Positions 1 through 11,776 of a DNA stretch of 64,000 bases are shown piece after piece. The stretch lies in NCBI GenBank assembly GCA_007844125.1, contig CM017556.1, positions 84,674,864-84,738,863 on the forward strand, read 5' to 3'. The notes under the pieces were generated by a model. That model did not search any database, had not been told where the DNA came from, and was given only the letters and a program-made list of their open reading frames with translations. This DNA is from Sinonovacula constricta. Taxonomy: Eukaryota > Mollusca > Bivalvia > Cardiida > Solecurtidae. The stretch's first letter is position 1. Each line of letters begins with the position of its first letter. The position numbers were made by a program, and so were the translations under genes.

Positions 1-2423
1 CATCTAGTAGTGGTGTCTTTTATTTGACCTAGTCACAGAAAAAAGCTTGTTAAACATAGTGATCTCTCTTATTTTATTTTGTATTCTGTTTAAGATATTT
101 ATTTGGTGGAAATTCCAATTTGGCTGTATTCAGGGTCGCAATGAATACTGCCGAATTTTCTGGCAGGATAACCTTGTCTTCATTATTTGAATTCTTTGGA
201 AACCCAGTTAATCCTGCCAAATTTGATCAAGGCCAAATAATGGTCCCGCTATCGGGATTTATCTATTGGATTGAGAATGGTACCTTATTGATAGATAACA
301 CCATTTCCCTTTCAAAGATTCACTAATGTCTTTTATAAAATTACTGTTTGCTCCATTTCTGTATCCACCAAGACCAAAGGGTTCATTGTGTAGATCTTTT
401 CTTTTTACTGTTTTTTATATGTATTCTATAACTTAATATAAGTACTTTTACATGATTTTACCAAATTGTGAATGCCTCTTTGAGTAACTTTATGAAAAAG
501 GCAAGAAGCCTTTAAGGTATTTTGCTTGATTTTTATGTATTAGTTTTTTATAAGTTCCAATTCTCCTTGTTATTTATTTTGCTTTTTTTAATGTTAAAAT
601 ACCTTTTGATGACACTGTAACAAGCATTTTGATTGTGATATTTATTTCATCACATAACAAATTATTTATATATTAAGAAGAAACAAAATATATACTGAGC
701 AGTAATATTTCTTCATCTATTCTTTTTCTTGTACTGTATATAACAGTTTTACTTTTAAAGCCAGTTTTGCAAAAGACAAAAAAAACCTTACCTGTCAGCT
801 TGCTCTTAAACTGCTGATACCAGTCTAATCTGGATCTGCGCTATTATACTACTGAGTCCTTAGCAACCATCTTGTAACCTGTACACATACTTCTGACAAT
901 ATCAACTTACTTCAGTTTTGAATTGCAAATAAATATATGAAACCTGGATAAGAGTAACTGTTATGTAAAAAGGTCGAGTGGTCACCTAGTGACACAGTTA
1001 AAACTGCTTACCTGCGACATTTCTGTCTGGCAAGGCCGCAAATGGATGGCCCTTATCATGCTACATTTAGCTATAATCAATAAACAAATTCAATTTTTAC
1101 TAACAATCACATGTCGAGGTAAGAAGACATTGCTAGATACTCAACAGCAAATTGTGCAGATTCTGATCAGACCATTCGCAATGGGATCTGGCTGATCTAA
1201 ACCATTGCTTTTGGCCTTAGTCTGAAAAATTTGTGCTAAGCTTGCTAAGAGTTGAAATAACGGCCAAGTATTGATCTCAGAGGTGGGAAGTTCCAGGCTG
1301 CCTCCCCCAACTGTTGAGCTATTCATTAGTGGTGGCCTGGCTTGAAAGTCTGTTTGTGTTCATTTATTGGAGCTGGTAATTGGGGGTGGTAATTGATTTT
1401 TAACTGGTACAGGTTACATATTCCAGTTTCCAACTAAAGCTGTTTAACAATATACATTGTTGGTTTAGTTAACTTGTTTTTTAGCTCTACTATTCAAAAA
1501 AGAAAGACAAGTGAAGCTTTTGTTGACAAGCTCTTGCTGGTGACTATGTTGGTTTACTTTTTTTAAGGTTCATTTCTCAGAAGCCATAAAAGAAATTCAT
1601 TCTTAAATGGAATATTTGATAATTATAAAAAGCAGAAATCATTTCAAGGACAGGTAACACTATAAATTAATTTTGGGACAGTTAATGTCCCATTTTGGAC
1701 TTTGAATTTTCATGATGCTATCCAGCATGGATAAAATGGAGTTGGCTGTCTACAGACAGCTCTTATTTATTTCTACAACATTCATGTTTGAAATCATAAC
1801 ATCAAGTTTGTTGTTTTATACCTGTTACACTCAGACCAGGCATCATTTATTGTCTGTATATAATTTCCCATGTAGTTAATTGGTTAGGTACATTTACTTC
1901 AGAAATCCATTCCTACTCTGTAATAAACCCTGATAGTTTAAGTCAAGATTTTATGCAGATTTCTAAAATAAAAAACAACAACATAGATGTTTTTAGAAAG
2001 CAGAATGTTGATAATATGAAAAGGTGTAACCTTAAATCATAATAAGACAAAAAAGTAACAAGCTTTCAAATCTTTTTGTAACTCAAACTTTTGTTTTGAA
2101 CCATTGTCTCGACAATCATGACATGTTTCAATTGAGATGATAATGTACATGAATTTAAAAAAAGAGAAATCAACTACCATTCCTTTAAAACCCCTTATTG
2201 ATTTTAGCAGTTGAGTTGAGGATTTTGGCTGAAGATGTGTGAAAGAAATTGCAGCCCAGACATTTTAATTTACTGAATTGTTTATGAGCAGCCATTCTTA
2301 AATGAATTTAATTTGCCCCTTGATAAATGATGGTTGAATTATAGGCTGTGCAGAGAAAATCTCCATTACAGTCTGGTACTTAACACATTTTTATTCTGGT
2401 TCTTTAAGCCTGGTAAACCCAAA
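1..2423. other. Flanking non-coding region, no gene recognised
   Basis: AT-rich sequence with no reading frame that I recognise. A pyrimidine-rich AG at 133-134 is followed by short open stretches in two frames, but neither resembles a known domain. An AATAAA-type signal lies near 929. It could be intron or 3' UTR of a gene to the left. Confidence 0.5.
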
Positions 2424-4787
2424 TTGATCAGGCTGAAGCAAATAGTGTAGGTCCAGCATGGGCTCTTTGTTCAGGCTGAAGCAAACAGTGTAGGTCCAGC
2501 ATGGCTCTTTGTTAAGGCTGAAGCAAACAGTGTAGGTCCAGCATGGACTCTTTGTTCAGGCTGAAGCAAACAGTGTAGGTCCAGCATGGGCTCTTTGTTC
2601 AGGCTGAAGCAAACAGTGTAGGTCCAGCATGGGCTCTTTGTTCAGGCTGAAGCAAATAGTGTAGGTCCAGCATGGACTCTTTGATCAGGCTGAAGCAAAT
2701 AGTGTAGGTCCAGCATGGGCTCTTTGTTCAGGCTGAAGCAAATAGTGTAGGTCCAGCATGGACTCTTTGATCAGGCTGAAGCAAATAGTGTAGGTCCAGC
2801 ATGGGCTCTTTGTTCAGGCTGAAGCAAATAGTGTAGGTCCAGCATGGGCTCTTTGTTCAGGCTGAAGCAAACATTGTAGGTCCAGCATGGGCTCTTTGTT
2901 CAGGCTGAAGCAAACAGTGTAGGTCCAGCATGGGCTCTGTGTTCAGGCTGAAGCAAACAGTGTAGGTTCAGCATGGGCTCTTTGTTCAGGCTGAAACAAA
3001 TAGTGTAGGTCCAGCATGGGCTCTTTGTTAAGGCTGAAGCAAATAGTGTAGGTCCAGCATGGGCTCTTTGTTCAGGCTGAAGCAAATAGTGTAGGTCCAG
3101 CATGGGCTCTTTGTTAAGGCTGAAGCAAATAGTGTAGGTCCAGCATGGGCTCTTTGTTCAGGCTGAAACAAATAGTGTAGGTCCAGCATGGGCTCTTTGT
3201 TCAGGCTGAAGCAAATAGTGTAGGTCCAGCATGGGCTCTTTGTTAAGGCTGAAGCAAATAGTGTAGGTCCAGCATGGGCTCTTTGATCAGGCTGAAGCAA
3301 ATAGTGTAGGTCCAGCATGGACTCTTTGTTCAGGCTGAAACAAATAGTGTAGGTCCAGCATGGACTCTTTTTTCAGGCTGAAGCAAACAGTGTAGGTCCA
3401 GCATGGACTCTTTGTTCAGGCTGAAGCAAACAGTGCAGGTCCAGCATGGGCTCTTTGTTCAGGCTGAAGCAAATAGTGTAGGTCCAGCATGGGCTCTTTG
3501 TTCAGGCTGAAGCAAATAGTGTAGGTCCAGCATGGGCTCTTTGTTCAGGCTGAAGCAAATAGTGTAGGTCCAGCATGGGCTCTTTGTTCAGGCTGAAGCA
3601 AATAGTGTAGGTCCAGCATGGACTCTTTGTTCAGGCTGAAGCAAACAGTGTAGTTCCAGCATGGACTCTTTGTTCAGGCTGAAGCAAATAGTTTAGGTCT
3701 AGCATGGGCTCTTTGTTCAGGCTGAAGCAAACAGTGTAGGTCCAGCATGGGCTCTTTGTTCAGGCTGAAGCAAATAGTGTAGGTCTAGCATGGGCTCTTT
3801 GTTCAGGCTGAAGCAAATAGTGTAGGTCCAGCATGACTCTTTGATCAGGCTGAAACAAACAGTGTAGGTCCAGCATGGGCTCTTTGTTAAGGCTGAAGCA
3901 AACAGTGTAGGTCCAGCATGGGCTGTTTGTTCAGGCTGAAGCAAATTGTGTAGGTCCAGCATGAGCTCTTTGTTCAGGCTGAAGCAAATAGTGTAGGTCC
4001 AGCATGGACTCTTTGATCAGGCTGAAGCAAATAGTGTAGGTCCAGCATGGGCTGTTTGTTCAGGCTGAAGCAAATTGTGTAGGTCCAGCATGGCTCTTTG
4101 TTCAGGCTGAAGCAAATTGTGTAGGTCCAGCATGGCTCTTTGTTCAGTCTGAAGCAAATAGTGTAGGTCCAGCATGGACTCTTTGTTCAGGCTGAAGCAA
4201 ATAGTGTAGGTCCAGCATGAGCTCTTTGTTCAGGCTGAAGCAAATTGTGTAGGTCCAGCATGGCTCTTTGTTCAGGCTGAAGCAAATTGTGTAGGTCCAG
4301 CATGGCTCTTTGTTCAGTCTGAAGCAAACAGTGTAGGTCCAGCATGGGCTCTTTGTTCAGGCTGAAGCAAATAGTGTAGGTCCAGCATGAGCTGTTTGTT
4401 CAGGCTGAAGCAAATTGTGTTGGTCCAGCATGGGCTTTTTGTTCAGGCTGAAGCAAATAGTGTAGGTCCAGCATGGGCTCTTTGTTCAGGCTGAAGCAAA
4501 TTGTGTAGGTCCAGCATGGACTCTTTGTTCAGGCTGAAGCAAAAAGTGAAGGTCCAGCATGGGCTCTTTGATCAGGCTGAAGCAAATAGTGTAGGTCCAG
4601 CATGGGCTCTTTGTTCAGGCTGAAGCAAATAGTGTAGGTCCAGCATGGCTCTTTGTTCAGGCTGAAGCAAACAGTGAAGGTCCAGCATGGGCTCTTTGAT
4701 CAGGCTGAAGCAAACAGTGTAGGTCCAGCATGGGCTCTTTGTTCAGGCTGAAGCAAAAAGTGAAGGTCCAGCATGGGCTCTTTGATC

Positions 4788-7483
4788 AGGCTGAAGCAAA
4801 TAGTGTAGGTCCAGCATGGGCTCTTTGTTCAGGCTGAAGCAAACAGTGTAGGTCCAGCATGGGCTCTTTGTTCAGGCTGAAGCAAATAGTGTAGGTCCAG
4901 CATGGGCTCTTTGTTCAGGCTGAAGCAAATAGTGTAGGTCCAGCATGGCTCTTTGATCAGGCTGAAGCAAATAGTGTAGGTCCAGCATGGGCTCTTTGTT
5001 CAGGCTGAAGCAAATAGTGTAGGTCCAGCATGGCTCTTTGATCAGGCTGAAGCAAATAGTGTAGGTCCAGCATGGGCTCTTTGATCAGGCTGAAGCAAAT
5101 AGTGTAGGTCCAGCATGGGCTCTTTGTTCAGGCTGAAGCAAATTGTATAGGTCCAGCATGGCTCTTTGTTCAGGCTGAAGCAAATAGTGTAGGTCCAGCA
5201 TGGCTCTTTGATCAGGCTGAAGCAAACAGTGTAGGTCCAGCATGGGCTCTTTGTTCAAGCTGAAACAAACAGTGTAGGTCCAGCATGGGCTCTTTGTTCA
5301 GGCTGAAGCAAATAGTGTAGGTCCAGCATGGGCTCTTTGTTCAGGCTGAAGCAAATAGTGTAGGTCCAGCATGTGCTCTTTGTTCAGGCTGAAGCAAACA
5401 GTGTAGGTCCAGCATGGGCTCTTTGTTCAAGCTGAAACAAACAGTGTAGGTCCAGCATGGCTCTTTGTTAAGGCTGAAGCAAATAGTGTAGGTCCAGCAT
5501 GGGCTCTTTGTTCAGGCTGAAGCAAACAGTGTAGGTCCAGCATGGGCTCTTTGTTCAGGCTGAAGCAAACAGTGTAGGTCCAGCATGGGCTCTTTGTTCA
5601 GGCTGAAGCAAATAGTGTAGGTCCAGCATGTGCTCTTTGTTCCGGCTGAAACAAATAGTGTAGGTCCAGCATGGGCTCTTTGTTCCGGCTGAAACAAACA
5701 GTGTAGGTCCAGCATGGGCTCTTTGTTCAGGCTTAAGCAAATAGTGTAGGTCCAGCATGGGCTCTTTGTTCAGGCTGAAACAAACAGTGTAGGTCCAGCA
5801 TGGGCTCTTTGTTCAGGCTTAAGCAAATAGTATAGGTCCAGCATGTGCTCTTTGTTCAGGCTGAAGCAAATAGTGTAGGTCCAGCAGGAGCTCTTGTTCA
5901 GGCTGAAGCAAATAGTGTAGGTCCAGCATGGGCTCTTTGTTCAGGCTGAAGCAAATAGTGTAGGTCCAGCATGTGCTCTTTGTTCCGGCTGAAACAAACA
6001 GTGTAGGTCCAGCAGGAGCTCTTGTTCAGGCTGAAGCAAATAGTGTAGGTCCAGCATGTGCTCTTTGTTCAGGCTGAAACAAACAGTGTAGGTCCAGCAT
6101 GTGCTTTTGTTCAGGCTGAAGCAAATAGTGTAGGTCCAGCATGGCTCTTTGTTCAGGATGAAGCAAACAGTGTAGGTCCAGCATGGGCTCTTTGTTCAGG
6201 CTGAAGCAAACAGTGTAGGTCCAGCATGGGCTCTTTGTTCAGGCTCAAGCAAATAGTGTAGGTCCAGCATGGCTCTTTGTTCAGGGTGAAGCAAACAGTG
6301 TAGGTCCAGCATGGGCTCTTTGTTCAGGCTGAAGCAAATAGTGTAGGTCCAGCATGGCTCTTTAATCAGGCTGAAGCAAACAGTGTAGGTCTAGCATGGG
6401 CTCTTTGTTCAGGCTGAAGCAAATTGTGTAGGTCCAGCATGGCTCTTTGTTCAGGCTGAAGCAAACAGTGTAGGTCCAGCATGGGCTTTTTGTTCAAGCT
6501 GAAGCAAATAGTGTAGGTCCAGCATAACTCTTTGTTCAGGCTGAAGCAAATAGTGTAGGTCCAGCATGGGCTCTTTGTTCAGGCTGAAGCAAATAGTGTA
6601 GGTCCAGCATGGGCTCTTTGTTAAGGCTGAAGCAAATAGTGTAGGTCCAGCATGGGCTCTTTGTTCAGGCTGAAGCAAATAGTGTAGGTCCAGCATGGGC
6701 TCTTTGTTCAGGGTGAAGCAAATAGTGTAGGTCCAGCATGGACTCTTTGTTCAGGCTGAAGCAAACAGTGTAGGTCCAGCATGGACTCTTTGTTCAGGCT
6801 GAAGCAAACAGTGTAGGTCCAGCATGGGCTCTTTGTTAAGGCTGAAGCAAATAGTGTAGGTCCAGCATGGGCTCTTTGTTCAGGCTGAAGCAAATAGTGT
6901 AGGTCCAGCATGGGCTCTTTGTTCAGGGTGAAGCAAATAGTGTAGGTCTAGCATGGGCTCTTTGTTCAGGCTGAAGCAAACAGTGTAGGTCCAGCATGGG
7001 CTCTTTGTTCAGGCTGAAGCAAACAGTGTAGGTCCAGCATGGGCTCTTTGATCAGGCTGAAGCAAATAGTGTAGGTCCAGCATGGGCTCTTTGTTCAAGC
7101 TGAAGCAAACAGTGTAGGTCCAGCATGGGCTCTTTGTTCAGGCTGAAGCAAACAGTGTAGGTCCAGCATGGGCTCTTTGATCAGGCTGAAGCAAACAGTG
7201 TAGGTCCAGCATGGGCTCTTTGTTCAGGCTGAAGCAAACAGTGTAGGTCCAGCATGGGCTCTTTGATCAGGCTGAAGCAAACAGTGTAGGTCCAGCATGG
7301 GCTCTTTGTTCAAGCTGAAGCAAACAGTGTAGGTCCAGCATGGGCTCTTTGTTAAGGCTGAAGCAAATAGTGTAGGTCCAGCATGGTCTCTTTGTTCAGG
7401 CTGAAGCAAATAGTGTAGGTCCAGCATGGGCTCTTTGTTAAGGCTGAAGCAAATAGTGTAGGTCCAGCATGGGCTCTTTGTTA
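4788..7483. repeat. Higher-order block A of the satellite (2.7 kb)
   Basis: The order of unit variants here is repeated almost base for base in the following block, at an offset of about 2696 bp. Shared diagnostic features include the run of CATGGCTC/TTGATCA units, the TTGTATAGG unit, the two GGAGCTCTTG short units, the TTCCGGCTG units and the CATAACTC unit. Upstream of about 4788 the variant order no longer matches. Confidence 0.9.
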
Positions 7484-10270
7484 AGGCTGAAGCAAATAGT
7501 GTAGGTCCAGCATGGGCTCTTTGTTCAGGCTGAAGCAAACAGTGTAGGTCCAGCATGGGCTCTTTGTTCAGGCTGAAGCAAATAGTGTAGGTCCAGCATG
7601 GGCTCTTTGTTCAGGCTGAAGCAAATAGTGTAGGTCCAGCATGGCTCTTTGATCAGGCTGAAGCAAATAGTGTAGGTCCAGCATGGGCTCTTTGTTCAGG
7701 CTGAAGCAAATAGTGTAGGTCCAGCATGGCTCTTTGATCAGGCTGAAGCAAATAGTGTAGGTCCAGCATGGGCTCTTTGATCAGGCTGAAGCAAATAGTG
7801 TAGGTCCAGCATGGGCTCTTTGTTCAGGCTGAAGCAAATTGTATAGGTCCAGCATGGCTCTTTGTTCAGGCTGAAGCAAATAGTGTAGGTCCAGCATGGC
7901 TCTTTGATCAGGCTGAAGCAAACAGTGTAGGTCCAGCATGGGCTCTTTGTTCAAGCTGAAACAAACAGTGTAGGTCCAGCATGGGCTCTTTGTTCAGGCT
8001 GAAGCAAATAGTGTAGGTCCAGCATGGGCTCTTTGTTCAGGCTGAAGCAAATAGTGTAGGTCCAGCTTGTGCTCTTTGTTCAGGCTGAAGCAAACAGTGT
8101 AGGTCCAGCATGGGCTCTTTGTTCAAGCTGAAACAAACAGTGTAGGTCCAGCATGGCTCTTTGTTAAGGCTGAAGCAAATAGTGTAGGTCCAGCATGGGC
8201 TCTTTGTTCAGGCTGAAGCAAACAGTGTAGGTCCAGCATGGGCTCTTTGTTCAGGCTGAAGCAAACAGTGTAGGTCCAGCATGGGCTCTTTGTTCAGGCT
8301 GAAGCAAATAGTGTAGGTCCAGCATGTGCTCTTTGTTCCGGCTGAAACAAATAGTGTAGGTCCAGCATGGGCTCTTTGTTCCGGCTGAAACAAACAGTGT
8401 AGGTCCAGCATGGGCTCTTTGTTCAGGCTTAAGCAAATAGTGTAGGTCCAGCATGGGCTCTTTGTTCAGGCTGAAACAAACAGTGTAGGTCCAGCATGGG
8501 CTCTTTGTTCAGGCTTAAGCAAATAGTATAGGTCCAGCATGTGCTCTTTGTTCAGGCTGAAGCAAATAGTGTAGGTCCAGCAGGAGCTCTTGTTCAGGCT
8601 GAAGCAAATAGTGTAGGTCCAGCATGGGCTCTTTGTTCAGGCTGAAGCAAATAGTGTAGGTCCAGCATGTGCTCTTTGTTCCGGCTGAAACAAACAGTGT
8701 AGGTCCAGCAGGAGCTCTTGTTCAGGCTGAAGCAAATAGTGTAGGTCCAGCATGTGCTCTTTGTTCAGGCTGAAACAAACAGTGTAGGTCCAGCATGTGC
8801 TCTTTGTTCAGGCTGAAGCAAATAGTGTAGGTCCAGCATGGCTCTTTGTTCAGGATGAAGCAAACAGTGTAGGTCCAGCATGGGCTCTTTGTTCAGGCTG
8901 AAGCAAACAGTGTAGGTCCAGCATGGGCTCTTTGTTCAGGCTCAAGCAAATAGTGTAGGTCCAGCATGGCTCTTTGTTCAGGGTGAAGCAAACAGTGTAG
9001 GTCCAGCATGGGCTCTTTGTTCAGGCTGAAGCAAATAGTGTAGGTCCAGCATGGCTCTTTAATCAGGCTGAAGCAAACAGTGTAGGTCTAGCATGGGCTC
9101 TTTGTTCAGGCTGAAGCAAATTGTGTAGGTCCAGCATGGCTCTTTGTTCAGGCTGAGGCAAACAGTGTAGGTCCAGCATGGGCTTTTTGTTCAAGCTGAA
9201 GCAAATAGTGTAGGTCCAGCATAACTCTTTGTTCAGGCTGAAGCAAATAGTGTAGGTCCAGCATGGGCTCTTTGTTCAGGCTGAAGAAAATAGTGTAGGT
9301 CCAGCATGGGCTCTTTGTTAAGGCTGAAGCAAATAGTGTAGGTCCAGCATGGGCTCTTTGTTCAGGCTGAAGCAAATAGTGTAGGTCCAGCATGGGCTCT
9401 TTGTTCAGGGTGAAGCAAATAGTGTAGGTCCAGCATGGACTCTTTGTTCAGGCTGAAGCAAACAGTGTAGGTCCAGCATGGACTCTTTGTTCAGGCTGAA
9501 GCAAACAGTGTAGGTCCAGCATGGGCTCTTTGTTCAGGCTGAAGCAAATAGTGTAGGTCCAGCATGTGCTCTTTGTTAAGGCTGAAGCAAATAGTGTAGG
9601 TCCAGCATGGGCTCTTTGTTCAGGCTGAAGCAAATAGTGTAGGTCCAGCATGGGCTCTTTGTTCAGGGTGAAGCAAATAGTGTAGGTCTAGCATGGGCTC
9701 TTTGTTCAGGCTGAAGCAAACAGTGTAGGTCCAGCATGGGCTCTTTGTTCAGGCTGAAGCAAACAGTGTAGGTCCAGCATGGGCTCTTTGTTCAGGCTGA
9801 AGCAAATAGTGTAGGTCCAGCATGGGCTCTTTGTTCAAGCTGAAGCAAACAGTGTAGGTCCAGCATGGGCTCTTTGTTCAGGCTGAAGCAAACAGTGTAG
9901 GTCCAGCATGGGCTCTTTGATCAGGCTGAAGCAAACAGTGTAGGTCCAGCATGGGCTCTTTGTTCAGGCTGAAGCAAACAGTGTAGGTCCAGCATGGGCT
10001 CTTTGATCAGGCTGAAGCAAACAGTGTAGGTCCAGCATGGGCTCTTTGTTCAAGCTGAAGCAAACAGTGTAGGTCCAGCATGGGCTCTTTGTTAAGGCTG
10101 AAGCAAATAGTGTAGGTCCAGCATGGGCTCTTTGTTCAGGCTGAAGCAAATAGTGTAGGTCCAGCATGGGCTCTTTGTTAAGGCTGAAGCAAATAGTGTA
10201 GGTCCAGCATGGGCTCTTTGTTAAGGCTGAAGCAAATAGTGTAGGTCCAGCATGGGCTCTTTGTTCAGGC
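7484..10270. repeat. Higher-order block B of the satellite (2.7-2.8 kb)
   Basis: Second copy of block A. Scattered single-base differences are seen (for example CCAGCTTG versus CCAGCATG near 8066, and GAGGCAAAC near 9156). One extra 43-bp unit is present near 9527-9569, shifting the offset from about 2697 to 2740. The match continues to about 10270 and then stops, consistent with unequal exchange. Confidence 0.9.
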
Positions 10271-11170
10271 TGAAGCAAATTGTGTAGGTCCAGCATGGCT
10301 CTTTGTTCAGGCTGAAGCAAACAGTGTAGGTCCAGCATGGACTCTTTGTTAAGGCTGAAGCAAACAGTGTAGGTCCAGCATGGGCTCTTTGATCAGGCTG
10401 AAGCAAATAGTGTAGTTCCAGCATGGGCTCTTTGTTCAGGCTGAAGCAAATAGTGTAGGTCCAGCATGGGCTCTTTGTTCAGGCTGAAGCAAACAGTGTA
10501 GGTCCAGCATGGGCTCTTTGTTCAGGCTGAAGCAAATAGTGTAGTTCCAGCATGTGCTCTTTGTTCAGGCTGAAGCAAACAGTGTAGGTCCAGCATGGAC
10601 TCTTTGTTCAGGCTGAAGCAAATAGTGTAGGTCCAGCATGGGCTCTTTGTTCAGGCTGAAGCAAACAGTGTAGGTCCAGCATGAGCTCTTTGTTCAGGCT
10701 GAAACAAACAGTGTAGGTCCAGCATGTGCTCTTTGTTCAGGCTGAAGCTAACAGTGTAGGTCTAGCATGGACTCTTTGATCAGGCTGAAGCAAATAGTGT
10801 AGGTCCAGCATGGGCTCTTTGTTCAAGCTGAAGCAAACAGTGTAGGTCCAGCATGGACTCTTTGTTCAGGCTGAAGCAAATAGTGTAGGTCCAGCATGGA
10901 CTCTTTGTTCAGGCTGAAGCAAATAGTGTATGTCCAGCATGGGCTCTTTGTTCAGGCTGAAGCAAACAGTGTAGGTCCAGCATGAGCTCTGTGTTCAGGC
11001 TGAAGCAAATAGTGTAGGTCCAGCATGAGCTCTGTGTTCAGGCTGAAGCAAATAGTGTAGGTCTAGCATGAGCTCTGTGTTCAGGCTGAAGCAAATTGTG
11101 TAGGTCCAGCATGGGCTCTTTGTTCAGGCTGAAGCTAACAGTGTAGGTCTAGCATGAGCTCTGTGTTCAG

Positions 11171-11640
11171 GATCTGCATGCTTATAGTTTCTTTGGCAGT
11201 ATGATTAGGGATCAGAACTACTAAAACAATTCTTTGATTATTTTTTTATGAATACATATGTAGAAATTTTCTTGTATTGTGGGAAAGATTGCAAGATGCA
11301 AGTTCAGGGATAAAAGGATGTGTCAGACTGTCATATATCTGTTGTAAAATTTGCAATTGATCTTACATTGATTTTTCCCCCTAACTAAGAGCAGGTTTTC
11401 AATATACCTATCTCTTGATTGTACATTGATTTTTTTCCCAACTTAGCCATTGTATTATTTTCAATATACATGCCTCTCAGTCACAATGGTCCTGACTGTC
11501 CATTCTGATATAAATGTAAGCTGTATTTTGTGCCAATGTTGGTATTGTTCTTTGAAGATCCTGCTTTGAATTGAAATCAAGACAGTTGCCCCACAGCCAT
11601 ACCCTCATCCCAGTCAATGTTTCCGTGTTTATTTTCGCAG
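11171..11640. other. Unique AT-rich segment before the possible terminal exon
   Basis: No gene recognised. The 3' part ends in a good pyrimidine-rich tract plus CAG at 11638-11640, a plausible splice acceptor for the following candidate exon. Confidence 0.4.
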
Positions 11641-11776
11641 GTCCGTTCTCAACAAGTGTTTGTCTACTGGCGGTGGAGCCTTCGTTAGAAAATGTCAATA
11701 TTGGTACAAACTTCAACAGACCCTCATTATGTTCATTAAGCAACATCAGCAGTTTGTACTGAAGGAAACCTGCTAG
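11641..11776 (+). CDS. Possible terminal coding exon of an unidentified gene (partial)
   Basis: After a convincing acceptor (TTTATTTTCGCAG, ending 11640) one frame is open for 45 codons, reading S-V-L-N-K-C-L-S-T-G-G-G-A-F and later Q-Y-W-Y-K-L-Q-Q-T-L-I-M-F, and ends E-T-C-TAG at 11776. The first base would complete a codon from the preceding exon. The composition (Lys/Gln-rich helix-like end, few rare residues) looks more protein-like than its surroundings, but I do not recognise the family. I found no partner exon in the window. If the exon is real, its upstream exons lie left of the satellite, possibly outside the window. Another plus frame and a minus frame are also open here, so the assignment could be chance. 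Confidence 0.33.

Larger units (their letters stand above)
2424..11170. repeat. 43-bp satellite/minisatellite array, about 200 copies
   Basis: Head-to-tail array of a 43-bp unit that begins GGCTGAAGCAAATAGTGTAG, continues GTCCAGCATGGGCTC and ends TTTGTTCA. It fills about 8.7 kb without interruption. Units differ at a few recurring positions: AATAG/AACAG/AATTG, CATGGGC/CATGGAC/CATGTGC/CATGAGC/CATGGC, and TTGTTCA/TTGATCA/TTGTTAA. A few units are 1-2 bp shorter (for example GGAGCTCTTG). Boundaries are sharp: unique sequence ends just before GATCAGGCTGAAG on the left, and the last unit breaks off at GTGTTCAGGATCTG on the right. Because 43 is not divisible by 3, the minus strand shows chance open frames cycling through three peptides. 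I do not consider these coding. Confidence 0.98.

Noticed and set aside
120..326. 68-codon frame after a possible acceptor at the left edge
   Set aside because: The start is not ATG, two frames are equally plausible, there is no family resemblance and no convincing donor.
2900..10424. Many minus-strand open frames of 67-124 codons with repeating L-D-L-H / H-A-G-P-T-L-F / C-W-T-Y-T peptides
   Set aside because: They are the three frames of the 43-bp satellite read in turn. Stops appear wherever the TTCA variant gives TGA in phase, and there is no non-repeat anchor.
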